Source of the DNA: Xenopus tropicalis
Taxonomy: Eukaryota; Chordata; Amphibia; Anura; Pipidae
Assembly (NCBI RefSeq): GCF_000004195.4
Contig: NC_030677.2
Location: 114,849,036-114,913,035, forward strand
DNA length: 64,000 nucleotides
Direction: 5' to 3'
The notes beneath the pieces are model-generated. The model was not told where the DNA came from. It ran no database searches and saw only the letters and a program-made list of their open reading frames with translations. The number at the start of each line of letters is the position of its first letter. The first letter of the stretch is position 1. Below, piece by piece: positions 32,848-43,085 of the stretch. The position numbers were made by a program, and so were the translations under genes.

Positions 32848-33184
32848 TTAGGGCAACGGCACACTGAGCGTTGGCTCTGCTGCTCTTAGCCTGCATTTTT
32901 TTCTGCAGGCTGAGAGAAGCGGATCGACTTCTTTCTGATTCTCCTCTCTTGCAGCTTCTGCCTACATGTAGCTACACAGAGCGGAAGTGGAGATTGGCTA
33001 GAAAACGCCAGAGCAGGCAGTATTGGGCCAATCTCCACTACATGTAGCTATATGCAGGAGGAAGCTCTAATGGTCAATACAGTTATACAGAGAGGCAGCA
33101 GGGAGCTGATCTGCTTCTTTCAACCTGCAGAAAAAATGCTGGCTAAGAGCAGCAAAGCCATTGCTCTATGTGCCCTTGCCCTTA
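32848..33184. mobile_element. Palindromic MITE, GGGCAACGGCACAC family, Harbinger-like (TTA)
   Basis: The element 32851-33181 has long imperfect arms: GGGCAACGGCACACTGAGCG, CTGCTGCTCTTAGCC and AATCTCCACTACATGTAGCT all have mirrors, with the centre near 33016. TTA flanks both ends (32848-32850 and 33182-33184). Non-coding; the 70-codon frame across its right arm is incidental. Confidence 0.85.
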
Positions 33185-33544
33185 CATGTAACATACCAGT
33201 TAATTGCCCCATCCACCATGGTCAAATGAAAGTCATGCTATTAATCTGGTTTATTGTTTATTAATGACTGTGCCTGGTAAAACAGCTAAGAACCAAATGT
33301 ATTCCATCATTGTAGGCTTCTTCAAATGGGTTCACTGCAGCTCAAGCATTTCATTACATGCTCAGTGGGGCATAGACAGGGCCAGATGCATTTTATACCA
33401 ATTTGTTTTGATATCCACCTTTTCCAGTGACCCATCCCCCAAAACCCTACCTCCCATATTTAAAATAAATAGCCTCCACATAATCACAATTTAAAACAAA
33501 TAATAGGAAAACAGTTGAGACAAATAGCAGTCACAATAACTCTT
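33185..33544. other. Unassigned DNA
   Basis: A 96-codon frame (33204-33494) has no recognised motif. Confidence 0.4.
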
Positions 33545-33680
33545 TTTGGGTCACCCGTATGTTTTCTCACTGCACTGGCGATTTACATTTTTGGCAGTGG
33601 GAAAATATCTGCAGGAGGTTAGTTGACTGCGCCAGAGCAAATTTATCAGGGGCGACTAATCTCAACAAGTGCCTTAGCTC
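33545..33680. mobile_element. Worn MITE related to 29117-29298
   Basis: AGGGGCGACTAATCTCAACA followed by AGTGCCTTAGCTC corresponds to the right end of the GGGCTCTGGCAC family. The left side around CACTGGCGATTTACATTTTT fits its arm. Strongly diverged. Confidence 0.45.
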
Positions 33681-33785
33681 TTAAAGGATGAGGAAAGTTA
33701 CAATCACTGTGGGGTGCCAAAATGGTATCACTACCTGATAGCCCAGCCTGGTGCTCCTAACATGCATAATTATCAGTTATTTGTA
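33681..33785. mobile_element. T2-type element, left end
   Basis: TTAAAGGATGAGGAAAGTTA followed by TCACTGTGGGGTGCCAAAAT and CTGGTGCTCCTAACATGCA is the left end of the T2 family that interrupts the PLE at 19680. No right end found. Confidence 0.65.
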
Positions 33786-34254
33786 ACTCTGACTGTCCAT
33801 AATTCCATAGGTTACATTAGCTGCATCTGGACCACAGTGCTGGAGAGAAGATAACTGACATTGAAAAATGAACATATTGTTAAAGCGAAATCCATTTACT
33901 TTACTATTTTCTTTTTTGCAAAGTGCTGTTAAACTGGAAGACTGTGTCTTCAAAGGGATATTTGTCACATTTTATTACAAATGCCTGGAGCACCAAATAG
34001 ATCAAAGTTTTAAAGACCCTGTAGGAAAGTAAGCATCATTGCCTGCTTTTGCCTGTTATAAAAGGATGCAGTAACCCAGCATTCCAAGAATTCGGTAGCT
34101 GTAGCAGTCAATAAGCGAAGTTTTATAATATTTACCTAAATAAAATGCTTCTTTAAATTAATAACATATATTCATACCTTACAGTGTTCACAGTGCATTT
34201 ATTGGGAGACAACATAAAAAGTACTCTGTAATCACTCTCTAATCACCTGTAAAG
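33786..34254. other. Unassigned DNA
   Basis: Nothing recognised. Confidence 0.4.
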
Positions 34255-34586
34255 TACAGGTATCGCACCCCTTATCCGGAAACCTAATACCCAGAAAGTT
34301 CTGAATTATGGAAAAACCATCTCCCATAGACTCAATTTTAATCAAATAATTCACATTTTTTAAAATTATTTCCTTTTTCTCTGTAATAATAAAACAGTAC
34401 CTTGTACTTTATCCCAACTAAGATATAAGTAATCCTTATTGTAGGCAAAACAATCCTATTTGGTTTAATTACTGTTTAAATAATGTTTTTAGCAGACTTT
34501 AGGTAGGAGATCCGAATTATGGAAAGACACCTTATCCGGAAAACCCCAGGTCCTGAACATTCTGGATAATGGGTCCTATACCTGTA
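34255..34586. mobile_element. TACAGGTATGGGA palindromic MITE, complete
   Basis: Starts TACAGGTATCGCACCCCTTA and ends GGGTCCTATACCTGTA, with TAATAATAAAACAGTACCTT and AACTAAGATATAAGTAATCC landmarks. It is in the orientation opposite to 13880-14209. Confidence 0.9.
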
Positions 34587-35235
34587 CTAGAAATTTTTGT
34601 GTTTCTTTTTTGCATAAATTTTCTTTTTTTTTACAATACACAGGCCTGCTATCCCTGTGCTATTCAATCATTTTAGATTTCAGTTTCAAGTTCATATTTA
34701 TGCATTTTGATTATACAAGATGTCATCCACTGTCTCCAAAGTAATGAGGTCACTTGATAATCTGAAAGAAAACTATTTATTGGAACTACAATGAAATTGA
34801 TTCAGATTCTTATTCATAATAAGATGGGGAAATGCTGCCTGGTGATAAATAGAAATCTAATCCAAGCAGACAAAGAAAACATTCTATCATAACTAGCAGT
34901 AGAGATTTAACACACATTTCCCTTTTAATATGAAACTGGGAATAAAGAAATTGTCTTAGAGGTAAGGGGATACTTTATATCCTACTAATAAAGAACCTTT
35001 AAGAACCCAACCGTGAGTTATGTTTATGTTCCATACAAGTGTATCTTAGATAAGTGAAATAAGTGAGCTTTTTTAAATAAACAGGTGTGTTTATTGATTA
35101 TAGAATTATAAAATTGTTGCATTAAATATTTTCTGCTATTGGTGGCTATTGAACCATCCACTTCTGCTGAACCATAGACATCAGTGTTTGTAATATATAT
35201 TCTAATGGAGTAAACCAGGGGACATGCCAACTGTC
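34587..35235. other. Unassigned DNA
   Basis: Nothing recognised in about 650 bp. Confidence 0.4.
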
Positions 35236-35990
35236 ACTATCTATTTATGGGTCGTCAATCTTTGTAGGAGTGGGTGCTGGTGATGTTACTATTTTATATA
35301 CAGTAGATCTGGTGGTTCGGCATACTTGAGCGACACATGAAATTTCTTATGGGCTCGCTTTATGGGTCCTTATTGTTCTTATGAATTTCCCTGGAGTGTT
35401 ACTGCGGGTCTTTCCAATTAGCCCTATAAGTCCAGGTCCTTTTTGAAGGCGGTTTGCATTAACTAGAATTGGACATGTGAGAGCTGTAGTTGTGCCTGGA
35501 CGCGCTCTCCACCACTCCGTGTAGCCTGTTGGCGTCACTTGCTGCACTTCATCTCCTGCAGATCGCCAGGGACTGAAGCTGGACCCTTGCACTTCTCACT
35601 GTCTGCCAGCGAACCTAGATATTTGTGTTGGTTGCCTATTGGGCACATCTAACTTGCGCCCCTGGTGCCAGATGTATACATGGTAACTAGGCAGCAGTGC
35701 GCCCCACGCTCCCTACAATCCGTCACGCTAATTGAATACGCCCGACCAGCGTCCGCAATATTTGACTGGGCAGTGCCTCCATGGGCGAAATGATCTGCTC
35801 CACATGATGATCACATTTACACACTGAAGTTCAGCTGGGTACAGTTGACAGCTGGTGGCTCTTCTCTCTGTGCGTTCCTTTATACTCCTAGCTTCTCTGG
35901 TGCGTCCGGACTTGGGTCCTGGGTTTAATACCCGATGCCTGTCATCTCCAATAAATAATTATCCTCTATAATCTTTTGCTCCTAGCAGCT
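35236..35990 (-). repeat. GC-richer block, possible retroelement piece, unrecognised
   Basis: Composition changes sharply from AT-rich flanks to a CpG-containing segment. On the minus strand an 81-codon frame (35592-35347) and, farther upstream, a GAGTATAAAGGAACGC TATA-like motif (about 35873-35888) suggest an LTR or promoter-bearing repeat. On the plus strand CCAATAAATAATT lies at 35950. I cannot match it to a family, and no terminal repeats are obvious. Confidence 0.3.
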
Positions 35991-36154
35991 AAGGCATTCA
36001 TCACTTATCACAGTGAAATGCTTGATGTCTCTGACTGGGAACATTCTCTGTATAGGTTTTTGCATAGGTTATATCTTTTACTCCCCCCTCCCATAAGAAT
36101 TCAGAAGAACTCATTCCCCTCTCCATTAGGAATGTGTGATCTATTTAGGATCTA

Positions 36155-36250
36155 TTAAGGTATGGCGATCCAAATTACAGAAGGATCTCCAAGATTATCC
36201 AGAAAACCCCAGGTCCCAAGCATTCTGAATAACAGATCCCATACCTGTAT
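36155..36250. mobile_element. TACAGGTATGGGA MITE, terminal fragment
   Basis: TTAAGGTATGGCGATCCAAA followed by AACCCCAGGTCCCAAGCATT and ATCCCATACCTGTA is the last third of this family. Confidence 0.85.
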
Positions 36251-37085
36251 AAATCTTTAACAAAAAGATGCAAGACAAGGCAATAGTTCTATTTGTTTAA
36301 AATTCTTGGTAACCAGAATTAGGGGTGTATATATTAACATTGGAGACAAATATCAAACGCAATGCAAAGCATGTGCTGAAAGACTTTACATGTAGAATTT
36401 GAGTTTTAGGTTAATGGAACAAAACGTGAGATAAACTCAGATACAGGCCAAACCCATCTTGGACTTCAGCCAAACTGGCTTCCACTGTCCACGGCCCTTG
36501 TCTGTAAATGATGGCAGGGAAGCAGACACCTGGTGGGATTCTGCTAAAGATGGTGGCTGCCAACCCCACAGTACATTAATAGTAAAAATATATTGGGTAT
36601 ACTGTGAGAGCATTCGCTGTTGTGCACGTATTTTACAAAGCTGAAATATGTGCACAACTGAACATAGTACTTGCCACTGAAAGTAAAATATTACCTATTA
36701 AATTTAATCTAGCATTTCCCTGTACCTCACTCTGCTACACTGCCCTTAAGGCTAATGCCTCATATGCCCCGCTACTGTAAATTCCTCCTATTTGTGCCTG
36801 CACTGGGAAGCATTGAATCCACTTGGGTGCATGCACATGTAGCTGATATCTGTCTCAAATTTTTTGGCGGATATTGACATTGTGTGCTTGCACCCGAGCG
36901 TATTCAGTGCTTCCCTGTGCAGGCACAAGTGAAAGTTTTTTTAAGCCTAGGGGCATATTCTTGCCAAGAGTTTTTCGCCTTGCCCAGAATACGCTACTAA
37001 TGTGGCATTAGCCTAAGCTTTTACCATTTAGTCTAGCTAACTTGTGTCTTTCCTTCAGCATAGCATCCTCTAGTCTTCTAATAAC
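36251..37085. other. Unassigned DNA with a weak inverted repeat
   Basis: 36718-37015 shows paired blocks (TAATGCCTCATATGCC with GGCATTAGCC; GTGCCTGCACTGGGAAGCA with CTTCCCTGTGCAGGCAC). This is consistent with an old palindromic MITE of about 280 bp. The rest is unassigned. Confidence 0.5.
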
Positions 37086-37597
37086 TTAAAGGGGACCTGT
37101 CACCCTAAGAAATAATTACAAATTGTTTTCTATTGTGTTTGTCAAGCAAAATTTCACTTACACTATATACATTTTTTGAAACTTAATTCCTTCAGCACTG
37201 GAATTCACCATTGCAGAAAACAGGCAGGCTCCATTTTGTGGACACTGTTATTAAGGCAAGCTGTGCATCCTACCAAAATCTTGTGTATGTACCAGTATGG
37301 GGGGGGCCAGATACCCATATCCATGCATTGGCTACACAATTAGATGGTAAGGAGGGAGGGGGAATGAGAGGAGGGCATTGACATCTAAGAAGTCCTGAAT
37401 TGAAAGTTAAAGTAACTGACTGCCCTACCCCTATGCCTAAGGCATAGAGGTGGGGCAGGCAATATATGATTGACAGCTGGGACTTTTAAATGCTTATATA
37501 ATAGTGTTAATAAAAAAATGACTTTGGGTTACATGTTTAATTTGAAAAGGGCTTTTATTATACAGCTTTTTATGTCTGGGTGACAGGTCCACTTTAA
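37086..37597. mobile_element. T2-type element, complete
   Basis: TTAAAGGGGACCTGTCACCC at the left and GGGTGACAGGTCCACTTTAA at the right are inverted ends, with TTAA at 37086-37089 and 37594-37597. Sister of 17656-18053. Non-coding. Confidence 0.9.
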
Positions 37598-38349
37598 GGC
37601 ACAAATTAGTTTTACTGTACCACCAAAATTTACTGTTGACATTTACAGTATTTATTTAAATAGGAATATTTTATATATTTGACATACTGCATTTACTGAT
37701 GATCAAGTAAGAATTTAAATTTCATTACATTTTCTATTGAAATCTTTTTTTACTCATATTTATTTCAAGCATTAATACAAGTTTTGGATGGACAACTTTA
37801 TGAATAATACATACCTATGCTTTCTAGAATTAATGCTAAAGGAGTAGTGGGTTTGTTTGTAGAACTGCACAGTTAGGGTGATATTAAAATTCAATGTTAT
37901 GGTAAGACCCAAAAGGCATGTACTAATTTGCAGGCAGAACTAATGAAGAAATGCATACTGAAATAGCATGAGCAGTGTTGGCTCAATAAAAAACCTGGGG
38001 TGGCAGATGTGGTTCGCTTTTGATTCACAGTAGTATATGTTTCGGTATGCAGAAATCAAATTATGATGTTCTTTTGCTGTCATTTCCATTTTTATAAACG
38101 TGGTTTGAAATGTGATGGCTTATTATGAATTGCAACACGATTACTGAGGCAAGCAAGCAGGTTTTGGTCAGGTGAGTTAGAGCACAGAGATGCAGACACA
38201 GTAGAAATTTTATTTAAACTCCAGACAGGGTTTATAGACAAAATTAATGGCAGAAAATAAATAGCATTCTCAATACCTTAGACTGTTATATTTTATGAAA
38301 GGCTTTTCATCTTTATAGAAACTAGCGAATGTGACCTATTTATTCAACA
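37598..38349. other. Unassigned AT-rich DNA
   Basis: Nothing recognised. Confidence 0.4.
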
Positions 38350-38810
38350 GAGAATATGCAAAATAACCCCCCCCTTTTTTTAGAAATTATTTACTTTATT
38401 TTTTCCTCTTCCCAGTGTTTTATAAACCTTATTCTATTTATCTTGTTTTATATTCTGTATTTTCTATTTATGCTGCCTTTGTTCCTGTTTTTCTTTGTTA
38501 CCATCTTGTTTTGTTTTTCATTTTGTTGCTTCATCTGTTTTTTCTTTTGTTTTAAAATCCTTTATCCTTCATGCTTATCTGTTTATTTGTCAGTCATATT
38601 CAGTGTTTACCTTCAGCTGCCTCAGGTCTCCACCATTTTTCTTTGAGGATTTTCATTTTCCCTTGCAGAGCTGTTTCCCTCCACTCTTCGTCCCATATCC
38701 CTTAGGCTTTCCCCTTTTCACTTATTTCTCTTCTCCTTTCTCTTCTTCTCTCTTCTCTTCAATTGCCCATATCTTCTTCTGTGCCTTGGGTCTCTCACTG
38801 TAAGTCTTGG
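38350..38810 (+). repeat. Long pyrimidine-rich tract
   Basis: About 450 bp in which the upper strand is overwhelmingly C and T, ending in TTCTCTTCTCCTTTCTCTTC. The Phe/Leu/Ser-rich frames of 96-102 codons (38356-38803) and the Lys/Arg/Glu-rich minus frame are readings of this bias, not genes. A similar tract lies at 53640-53990. Confidence 0.75.
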
Positions 38811-39611
38811 CTGCTCTAGGCAGAACTGTGAGCCGTGACTGGATCCTTGGCATCTGTTCTGGGTTTTGGGATACCAATTGTAACAGGACTGTAATGTGTA
38901 AAAATAACATTTTGTTAGGAATTGTAGAAAAATAATATTGTCAATCAGTTTGCTGTTAGTTATGTGTATAAAGGAATAATTGAAAGGCAGCACTGAAGAG
39001 TCAGTATATTTCACAGCACTCCACATCAGACTTCTGAACATACAGAATTGAGACAGTTGATAAGTAGGTCTCTACCCATAAGAGCATGAAAAGGTGAGAT
39101 AGAAAGTACATAAGTGAAACTCTACAGGAAGACTCTACAGGAATATTTATAATGAAGATGGTGATGTATAACATTGCGGATTAAAATTAATTATAATAAT
39201 AATAAACTTAGAACTTTCAGGTTTGCCAACCAGTTAAAAGTAAAAATAAGCATAAAATTATTTTTCGGGTAAAGTGGGGTAAACAAAATGTCTGAAAATA
39301 CCTTTCAAATGAGCAAGATTTTAACCCCCTCCTTAAAAACCATTTGCTTCTCTTTGTATTTTCAAACAAGAATCAGAATGGTTTGAAGGTCTTGCTCTAT
39401 GCAGTGGTATTTTTGGACATTCTATGTTACTTTGTCTTAGCGATGAAAGTTGTCTAGAAATTAATTTGCATATGCTGCTGAAAATGGGGAATAACTTAGC
39501 AGCATTATGCAATTTGATAAGCTGAAAAAGGGAAAGTGAAATCACATTAACTGATGCTTTGATTCTTCACTCTTGAGTGGGAATATCTGCCCCAAAAATA
39601 AGTCTATAATG
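38811..39611. other. Unassigned DNA; possible conserved block at 39400-39560
   Basis: 39455-39560 is non-repetitive and contains AATTAATTTGCATATGC (octamer-like ATTTGCAT and homeodomain-like sites). No repeat or gene recognised. Confidence 0.3.
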
Positions 39612-39666
39612 TATGTATATCTTTATTTATAGAGCGCTACTTATGTACGCAGCGCTGTACAGTAGA
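39612..39666 (-). mobile_element. LINE/SINE 3' tail fragment, inverted
   Basis: TATCTTTATTTATAGAGCGC, TACTTATGTACGCAGCGCTG and TACAG are the reverse complement of the LINE tail end at 24380-24425. Confidence 0.82.
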
Positions 39667-40323
39667 AATCTCCTATAAGTACTCAAGTGTAGATATATGA
39701 TGAACAGGGTTGCCATTACACTTGCTATTTGGCATTTTCATTTAATTGTTTTCAATTTTTGTTTGTTTATCAAACCATTCAAACAATACCTTGACCACTG
39801 GTGCACTGAGGATTTGGTCAAGTTCTGTAAAAACAACTAAAAACATTTTCTCTGGGAAGCAAGCCTTAATTTTTCTAATGTTTCTTTGGAATGCTTTACA
39901 CGTTTAGTCAAATGGCTTTTGTGATTAAGGAGAAGGCCTAACTATGTCACTGTTTTACATTTCCCAATAGAACACTTCCTCAAAGTTCCTTACTAACTTC
40001 ATTATTGAATACAGTATTGGGTTTATATTACATTAGCTCACCAACTTGTCAGTCTATGCAGTTCCCAGGGTTCAGTACCTAATGAAAATGTCTGGTCATG
40101 TATTTTCAGTCTGCTGACACAGAGTTGCTCATCTGGTTTGCATATTAAACTAATGCATGTATAGCATAGATAGGAGCATGGAATTAAATCACAGATGGCC
40201 CTATATAATGTAATTTTTAGCTAAAGACTAGAGGAACTTATAATTAAAGCTGTTGGGGAATAATGAGACCCAGTTATAGCTACCACTGCCAAACATTAAA
40301 TACATAAATATTTTAAATACATA
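39667..40323. other. Unassigned DNA
   Basis: Nothing recognised. Confidence 0.4.
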
Positions 40324-40800
40324 GGGGCTGATTCACTAAAGTGCGATAATGCTTATCGCATAGTTTTTGCATTAAAATTGACGTGATAAATAAGTACCGA
40401 TTCATCAAACTCTTTTTGCATGCGTTAAGATGCATATCGCATGCGCTAAATAAAGCATGATCGCAAGGCGTTAATTTTAACGCATTGTGTTATTTTTCGC
40501 ATAGAAATAATACTAACGCATGATTCACAAACACAAAAGAAGCGCTAAATATCACATTAGTCTGTGCTTGTGAGCTTGGTTTGTGAGCTTTTGGCAACAC
40601 TACATGGAGTTTACAGTGGGATTTTTTCAAGTATGTGTTGGCCCTAGAGTGATGCATCCTCCAGTTTTCAGGGAAATGGTCATTTTCAGAAAAGTAGTTT
40701 TACGAATGTAATGGTTACGTGCATTAAATTGTGCGCCAATATAGCAAACAGCGAAATATATTGCGCGCAGCGAGAATGAATGCACGTGCAATGAATGAAT
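40324..40800 (+). mobile_element. Long palindromic MITE, second copy, right end lost
   Basis: It begins GGGGCTGATTCACTAAAGTG and follows 19874-20558 through the GATGCATCCTCCAGTTTTCA core up to about 40795. It then breaks off into a TCTA microsatellite, so the right arm is missing. A 35-codon frame at 40604-40711 matches that of the first copy in position and length. Confidence 0.82.
40604..40711 (+). CDS. Tiny 35-codon frame in MITE core (doubtful)
   Basis: Starts MEFTVGFFQVCVGP and ends RM-stop at codon 36. The central 59 bases are identical to the first copy. Differences from 20188-20295 include two silent changes and several replacements toward the end. Function unknown; it may be a transposase leader or nothing. 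Confidence 0.22.
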   Translation: MEFTVGFFQVCVGPRVMHPPVFREMVIFRKVVLRM

Positions 40801-40810
40801 GCAAATACTA

Positions 40811-41169
40811 CATCTATCTATCTATCCATTATCTATCCATCATCTATCTCTCTATCCAGTGTCGGACTGGCCCACAGGGATACCAGGAAAACTCCCGGTG
40901 GGACCCGATGTCAGAGAGCCCTCTTGCTTCTAACCATTTAGCCTAATTCATGGTCATTTTCCTATTTCTCTATGGGAACAAATTGACTAAATATAAAGAA
41001 GAATAGATTACAGTACGTAAAGAAAAAAAACTGGGAGAATATAGAGACTGAGTGAGAAGTGGATGAAAAATAGTTAGAAATGGGCCCACAGTCTAAGGTT
41101 TTCTGGTAGGCCCCTGGCATCCTAGTCCGACACTGAATCAATCTATCTATCCATCTATCTATCTATCTA
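40811..41169. repeat. TCTA microsatellite split by an element
   Basis: ATCT/TCTA repeats occur at 40811-40856 and again at 41141-41169, on either side of the hAT-type insertion, which therefore landed within an existing microsatellite. Confidence 0.85.
40857..41135. mobile_element. hAT-type MITE, CAGTGTCGGACTGG family
   Basis: Starts CAGTGTCGGACTGGCCCAC and ends CATCCTAGTCCGACACTG, 279 bp, with GGGCCCACAG and GGTAGGCCCC blocks near the right end. The flanking octamers (TCTCTATC and AATCAATC) differ at three positions, perhaps because the microsatellite target has slipped since insertion. Confidence 0.82.
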
Positions 41170-41185
41170 AATATTGATCACATTG

Positions 41186-41465
41186 TTAAAGGGGTTGTTC
41201 ACTTTTAAATTAACTTTTAGTATGAGTAGAAAATGCTATTCTGAGACAATTTGCAATTGGCCTCCTTTTTGTATTATTTGCAGTTTTTGAATTATTTAGC
41301 TTTTGTTTAGCAGCTCTCCAATTTGGAATTTCAGCAGCTATTTGGTTGCTAGGGCCCCAATCTAACCTATCTACCTGACTGGTCTGAAAGAGAGACAGGA
41401 ATATGAACAGAGGAGGGCCTAAAGAGTTAACAATAAAACTGTAACAATAAACTGTAGTCTCACAA
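41186..41465 (+). mobile_element. T2-type element, left part
   Basis: TTAAAGGGGTTGTTCACTTT, TTAACTTTTAGTATGAGTAG, ATTCTGAGACAATTTGCAAT and TTTGGTTGCTAGGGCCCC are landmarks of an abundant frog T2 family. No right TTAA end was identified. An inverted relative lies at 55205-55420. Confidence 0.75.
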
Positions 41466-41529
41466 ACACATTTCACATTCATTCATAAAATTGCAATTTT
41501 TTTATTTAGTAGTACCCAATAGCACATAC

Positions 41530-41861
41530 TACAGGTATAGGACCTGTTATCCAGAATGCTTGGGACCAAGGGTATTCCGGATAAGGGGTCTTTCTGTAAT
41601 TTGGATCTCCATACCTTAAGTGTATTAAGAAATCAATAAAACATTAATTAAACCCAATAGGATTATTTTACATCCAATAAGGATTAATTATATCTTAGTT
41701 GGGATCAAATACAAAGCACTGTTTTATTATTACAGAGAAAAAGAAAATCAATTTTAAAAATCTGAATTATTAGATTAAAATGGGGTCTATGAGAGACAGG
41801 CTTTCCGTAATTCGGAGCTTTCTGGATATCGGGTTTCCGGATAAGGGATCCCATACCTGTA
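41530..41861. mobile_element. TACAGGTATGGGA palindromic MITE, complete
   Basis: Ends TACAGGTATAGGACCTGTTA and GGGATCCCATACCTGTA with the standard interior. Same orientation as 13880-14209. Confidence 0.9.
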
Positions 41862-42878
41862 CTAGAAAAGTAAATTTTTATGAAAATGGTTTATTTAGAT
41901 AAAGCAGGTTTTTACATATGAACTTGTTTATGCAATATATTTTTATAGAGACCTATATTGTTTGGGCGTAGAGTTTTCCATCAAGCATCATCATCACTTT
42001 ATATGAGAAACAAAAAATATTGTGAAATCATTAGAAAACGTAAAAAAAATATTGTAGGCTTCTTAACCGAGGCAAATATTTATGGGAAGATTTTCTGGCA
42101 ATTTTTAATTAATTTAAAAATCTGCCTGCTGTTTTTTAAGTGTAATAGGACTGAAAATGTACAGAAAAGAAAAATAGAGGAAAAAGAAAAGTTTGAATTG
42201 TTCTAAGACCAAATTTCTTACTAATAGCTTAGAAGTGACTTTTCTGGAGATTGTAGACAAAGGGAAATGGTGGAACAGATACAGATCTCCTATCCCAAGG
42301 GCCAACGTGGTTGCAGACTGTGAAACTCATTAAAGGAATAAGACTTCTTTTTTTATAGTGTGGATTCAGTTTGGCATTTTTTTTCCATGCCTGTAGGTAT
42401 CCCCTGCTGTTAACCCTTTGCTACATCAGCACAGGAGGTCTCAGACCTTGCAGCTATGCCCTGCAGGAGTTGCTGACAAAACATTTGTAACTACAGAATG
42501 ATGAAGTGTTAGGTTGGCACAAGGCTTCTTTGTATGGCCTTCAAGCACAACACAGTTCTGTGTAAGGCAGCTGATTATTGGAAGAGATGAATGGATCCTG
42601 GTATACCTATACATTTACAATGGTGAATAATAGGGCTACCTTTATGTTATGGCTGAAACTGTTATATAATCCATATGTAGACTTGTGGAGCAGGTATGTA
42701 TGCAGTATAAAACAATGATTTACATACATAAAAGGTGCTGAGTAGTATTAAGAGGTCAGCATAAGAGTAATTTGAAAATATGAACAGCACTATATATGGG
42801 CAACAAACTGGGACTATATACAGTAAATTGTAATAGCACTTATTGCCTGGTACCCCCTAAAATGTCAATGTTGACTCA
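41862..42878. other. Unassigned DNA
   Basis: The 82-codon Lys-rich frame at 41958-42206 has no recognisable motif. No repeat family seen. Confidence 0.4.
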
Positions 42879-43085
42879 AATAAAAATAGGGATGCACCAA
42901 ATCCAGTATTCGTTTCAGGATTAGCCAAAGATTCTGCCTTTATCAGCAGGATTCAGATTCAACCAAATCCATGCTCCTGGCCAAACCTAAACCGAATCCT
43001 TAAAATCACATGACTTTTTGTCACATAAACACAGTTGAAAATTGTTAGGATTCATTTTGGTATTCGGTACATCCCTAAATAAAAG
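42879..43085. mobile_element. hAT-type MITE, TAGGGATGCAC family, 7/8 duplication
   Basis: The element 42887-43077 starts TAGGGATGCACCAAATCCAG and ends GGTATTCGGTACATCCCTA. Flanks are AATAAAAA and AATAAAAG, one mismatch in eight. Short sister of 10460-10747. Confidence 0.85.

Noticed and set aside
38356..38803. Hydrophobic Phe/Leu-rich frames as membrane protein
   Set aside because: Composition is dictated by the pyrimidine tract; frames shift freely without losing openness.
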